Source: DASWVC01 sp036401335 (GTDB taxonomy: Bacteria > Verrucomicrobiota > Verrucomicrobiia > Chthoniobacterales > JAFAMB01). Taken from it: a stretch of 15,247 nucleotides of DNA. Below the pieces are notes generated by a model that made no database searches, was not told the DNA's origin, and saw only the letters and a program-made list of their open reading frames with translations. A program made the translations under genes and the position numbers. The stretch's first letter is position 1. Every line of letters starts with the position of its first letter. Shown one piece after another: positions 13,387-15,247 of the stretch. The DNA is taken from contig DASWVC010000250.1 in assembly GCA_036401335.1 (NCBI GenBank), positions 1 through 15,247 on the forward strand, given 5' to 3'.

Positions 13387-14399
13387 GGCTTCGGCCGGGT
13401 GAGACGCCGTTTCACGGCGCTGGGATCGCCAAAGAGGCCCTGCGGACGGGTCAGCATCAGCACGATGAGAAGCAATGAGTAGACGATGAGCCTGTTCTCC
13501 AGCAATCCTTGCAGGTGCGGCGGCATGAACGTCGTGTGCGCGAGCGCCCGCAAACCTTCCGGCAGGACGGTCAGCAGAAACGCCGCGAGGATCACGCCCA
13601 GGGTGCTCCCCATGCCGCCCAGGATCACCATCACAACCACGTCGACTGACCGGAAAAAATTGAAACCTTCCGGGGTGAGAAACGCTTTGAAATGCCCGTA
13701 AAGGGCCCCGGCGATCCCGGCAAAGAATGACGCGACGACGAACGCCTGCACTTTGTAGCGGGTGGTGTTGATCCCCATGGCCTCCGCCGCGACCTCATCA
13801 TCGCGCACGGTGAGAAAACCGCGTCCGTAGGTGGAGTTGACCAAGGCCAGGACGGTGTAGACGCAGATTCCCGCGAGGCCGTACGTCCAAAAGAGGTTCG
13901 TGTAATTGCCGCTCACGCTGAGACCGCGCGCCGCGCCGAGAAAGTCGGTGTTAAGGATCGCGGTACGAATGATTTCACCAAACCCGAGGGTGACAATGGC
14001 GAGGTAATCCTCGCGCAGGCGAAGCGAAGGTATCCCGACCAACAGGCCTGCCAGCGCCGCGAGCAACCCGCCAAAAAGCATGGAGACAACCAGCGCCGCA
14101 TTTGTGGCCAGCGGATTGCCTGCACCCCCGAGCACCCCTTCAATCAACGGGTCCAGGTGGTTGGACCAACTGCCCGCGGCATAGGCGCCGACGGCCATGA
14201 ACCCGGCGTGTCCGAGCGAAAATTGCCCGGTGTACCCGTTAACCAGGTTCAGGCTGACGGCCAGGATCACGTTGATCCCGATGGTGATCAGCACGTCATA
14301 ATAGTAGGCGAGCTTACCCGCCAGGTAGGTTTCCGACGTCAACGACACCGCGAGGACCGCCACCAGAAAAATCCCCAGGATCACCCGCGCGCGGTTCAT
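13383..14399 (-). CDS. livM: Branched-chain amino acid ABC transporter permease LivM
   Basis: The 338-residue permease has about eight to ten hydrophobic helices. It carries the LivM family block NGYTGQFSLGHAGFMAVGAY (54-73) and the cytoplasmic coupling region LREDYLAIVTLGFGEIIRTA, through which the permease contacts the ATPases. A second conserved stretch is GGMGSTLGVILAAFLL, near the C-terminus. LivM and LivH form the heterodimeric inner-membrane channel. The ATG at 14399 overlaps the livH stop by 4 nt (ATGA) and has GGGAG 5 nt upstream. Confidence 0.95.
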   Translation of the reverse strand: MNRARVILGIFLVAVLAVSLTSETYLAGKLAYYYDVLITIGINVILAVSLNLVNGYTGQFSLGHAGFMAVGAYAAGSWSNHLDPLIEGVLGGAGNPLATNAALVVSMLFGGLLAALAGLLVGIPSLRLREDYLAIVTLGFGEIIRTAILNTDFLGAARGLSVSGNYTNLFWTYGLAGICVYTVLALVNSTYGRGFLTVRDDEVAAEAMGINTTRYKVQAFVVASFFAGIAGALYGHFKAFLTPEGFNFFRSVDVVVMVILGGMGSTLGVILAAFLLTVLPEGLRALAHTTFMPPHLQGLLENRLIVYSLLLIVLMLTRPQGLFGDPSAVKRRLTRPKP

Positions 14400-15247
14400 A
14401 CTTTCTCCCGTTCCACCCGGCCCAACAGGCCAGTCGGTTTGAAAAGCAAAATCACGATCAGCACCGCGAAAGCGATGGCGTCGCGCAACTCCGGCCGCAA
14501 GTACCCGACCACCAGCGTTTCCAGGACGCCGATGATCAATCCGCCCAAAGCCGCACCCGGGATGTTGCCGATGCCACCCAGCACCGCTGCCACAAAGGCC
14601 TTGATGCCGGGCAGATTGCCCATCAGCGGCGTGATGGACGGCGAATCCAGCGAAACCAGGATGCCTGCGGCTGCCGCCAGGGCGGACCCGAGCGCAAAAG
14701 TAAACGAAATCACCACGTCGATGTTGATCCCCATCAGCGAGCAGGCCGTCGGGTTGAGGGAAAGCCCGCGCATGGCCATGCCGAGTTTCGTCCGCATGAC
14801 GATCAGGTGCAGCACGATCAGCAGGAAAATGGTGGAGCCGATGATGGTTGCCTGAGTTGTGAGGATGGTCAGGTTGCCCAGCCCCTCGATCGGCTGCACC
14901 GGGATCAACTGCGGAAACGGTTTGGGTTCCGCTCCAAAAAAGTATTGGGTCATGTTCTGGATGAAAAGCGAGACGCCGATGGCCGTGATCAGCACAGTCA
15001 GGCGGGGTTGGTTGCGCAAGGGACGGTAGGCGAGCTTTTCCACCAGGACGCCGAGCAGCGCACAGATCAGCATCGACGCCAGCATCACCAGGCCCGCACC
15101 GGTGACGATCGTCAGAAAGTTCTGCGGCGTGAACGTGTCGTATTGCTGCAGCGGAATGAAGTGGGTAACCACCGGAGCGACCAGGAACCCGGCAAACGCG
15201 CCCAGCATGTAGATGTCGCCATGGGCGAAATTGATGAAGCGGAGCAC
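14396..15247 (-). CDS. livH: Branched-chain amino acid ABC transporter permease LivH (5' end outside window)
   Basis: The 284 visible codons belong to the partner permease of LivM. Conserved LivH features are RFINFAHGDIYMLGAF at the visible N-terminus, YRPLRNQPRLTVLITAIGVS, and IKAFVAAVLGGIGNIPGAALGG towards the C-terminus, with seven or eight hydrophobic helices between. The first visible codon is GTG, but it most likely encodes the internal Val of the family motif G-V-L-R-F-I-N-F-A-H-G, so about 25-30 residues are missing beyond the window. The periplasmic binding protein gene (livJ/livK type) may lie further upstream and is not seen. Confidence 0.94.
   Translation of the reverse strand: MLRFINFAHGDIYMLGAFAGFLVAPVVTHFIPLQQYDTFTPQNFLTIVTGAGLVMLASMLICALLGVLVEKLAYRPLRNQPRLTVLITAIGVSLFIQNMTQYFFGAEPKPFPQLIPVQPIEGLGNLTILTTQATIIGSTIFLLIVLHLIVMRTKLGMAMRGLSLNPTACSLMGINIDVVISFTFALGSALAAAAGILVSLDSPSITPLMGNLPGIKAFVAAVLGGIGNIPGAALGGLIIGVLETLVVGYLRPELRDAIAFAVLIVILLFKPTGLLGRVEREKV

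Noticed and set aside
15245..15247. GTG at the right edge as the livH start.
   Set aside because: The codon fits the internal Val of a conserved LivH motif and the usual N-terminal helix would be missing, so the gene is cut by the window edge.

Overview
The window is about 15 kb of GC-rich bacterial chromosome with twelve recognisable protein genes, all on the minus strand. I saw no RNA genes, insertion sequences, prophage genes or CRISPR array. A quinol-oxidising alternative complex III with a fused ActB, housekeeping genes next to a branched-chain amino acid importer, and repeat-rich gaps suggest a Gram-negative environmental bacterium. The ActB N-terminus looks most like Verrucomicrobiota/PVC proteins, but that placement is a judgement from remembered family sequences, not a search.

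In transcription order (high to low coordinates) the first block is a tightly overlapping ABC importer operon for branched-chain amino acids: livH (5' end outside the window), livM, livG, livF. Three junctions overlap by 1-4 nt. The periplasmic binding protein gene is not in view. After livF comes a 305-bp gap whose two ends form a 50-bp imperfect inverted repeat built of degenerate 9-nt units. It also holds the best promoter candidate in the window, for uvrD.

The second block is uvrD (superfamily 1 helicase), a small acyl-carrier-like protein with an altered phosphopantetheine motif, rpsO (ribosomal protein S15) and pnp (polynucleotide phosphorylase). rpsO-pnp is a classic pair. The 280-nt rpsO-pnp spacer contains several hairpins, including a long stem just upstream of pnp that resembles in position the RNase III-processed leader of enterobacterial pnp.

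The third block is a lone polytopic ArnT/PMT-type glycosyltransferase. The gaps on both sides carry copies of a REP-like hairpin (loop GTCCCT or GTCCTT, followed by CCGGGG). The stems of the two best copies differ only by compensatory changes.

The last block is the start of an alternative complex III operon: actA (pentahaem cytochrome c), actB (Tat-exported fusion of a molybdopterin-oxidoreductase-like part and an iron-sulfur part) and the first 75 codons of actC (NrfD-like membrane subunit). These are translationally coupled by overlaps and would pass electrons from menaquinol to a terminal oxidase or cytochrome c.

The coding content is ordinary. What merits a second look lies mainly in the intergenic DNA (the REP-like family, the nonamer inverted repeat, the pnp leader) and in the unusual carrier protein. 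I found no clear evidence of a new multi-gene system.
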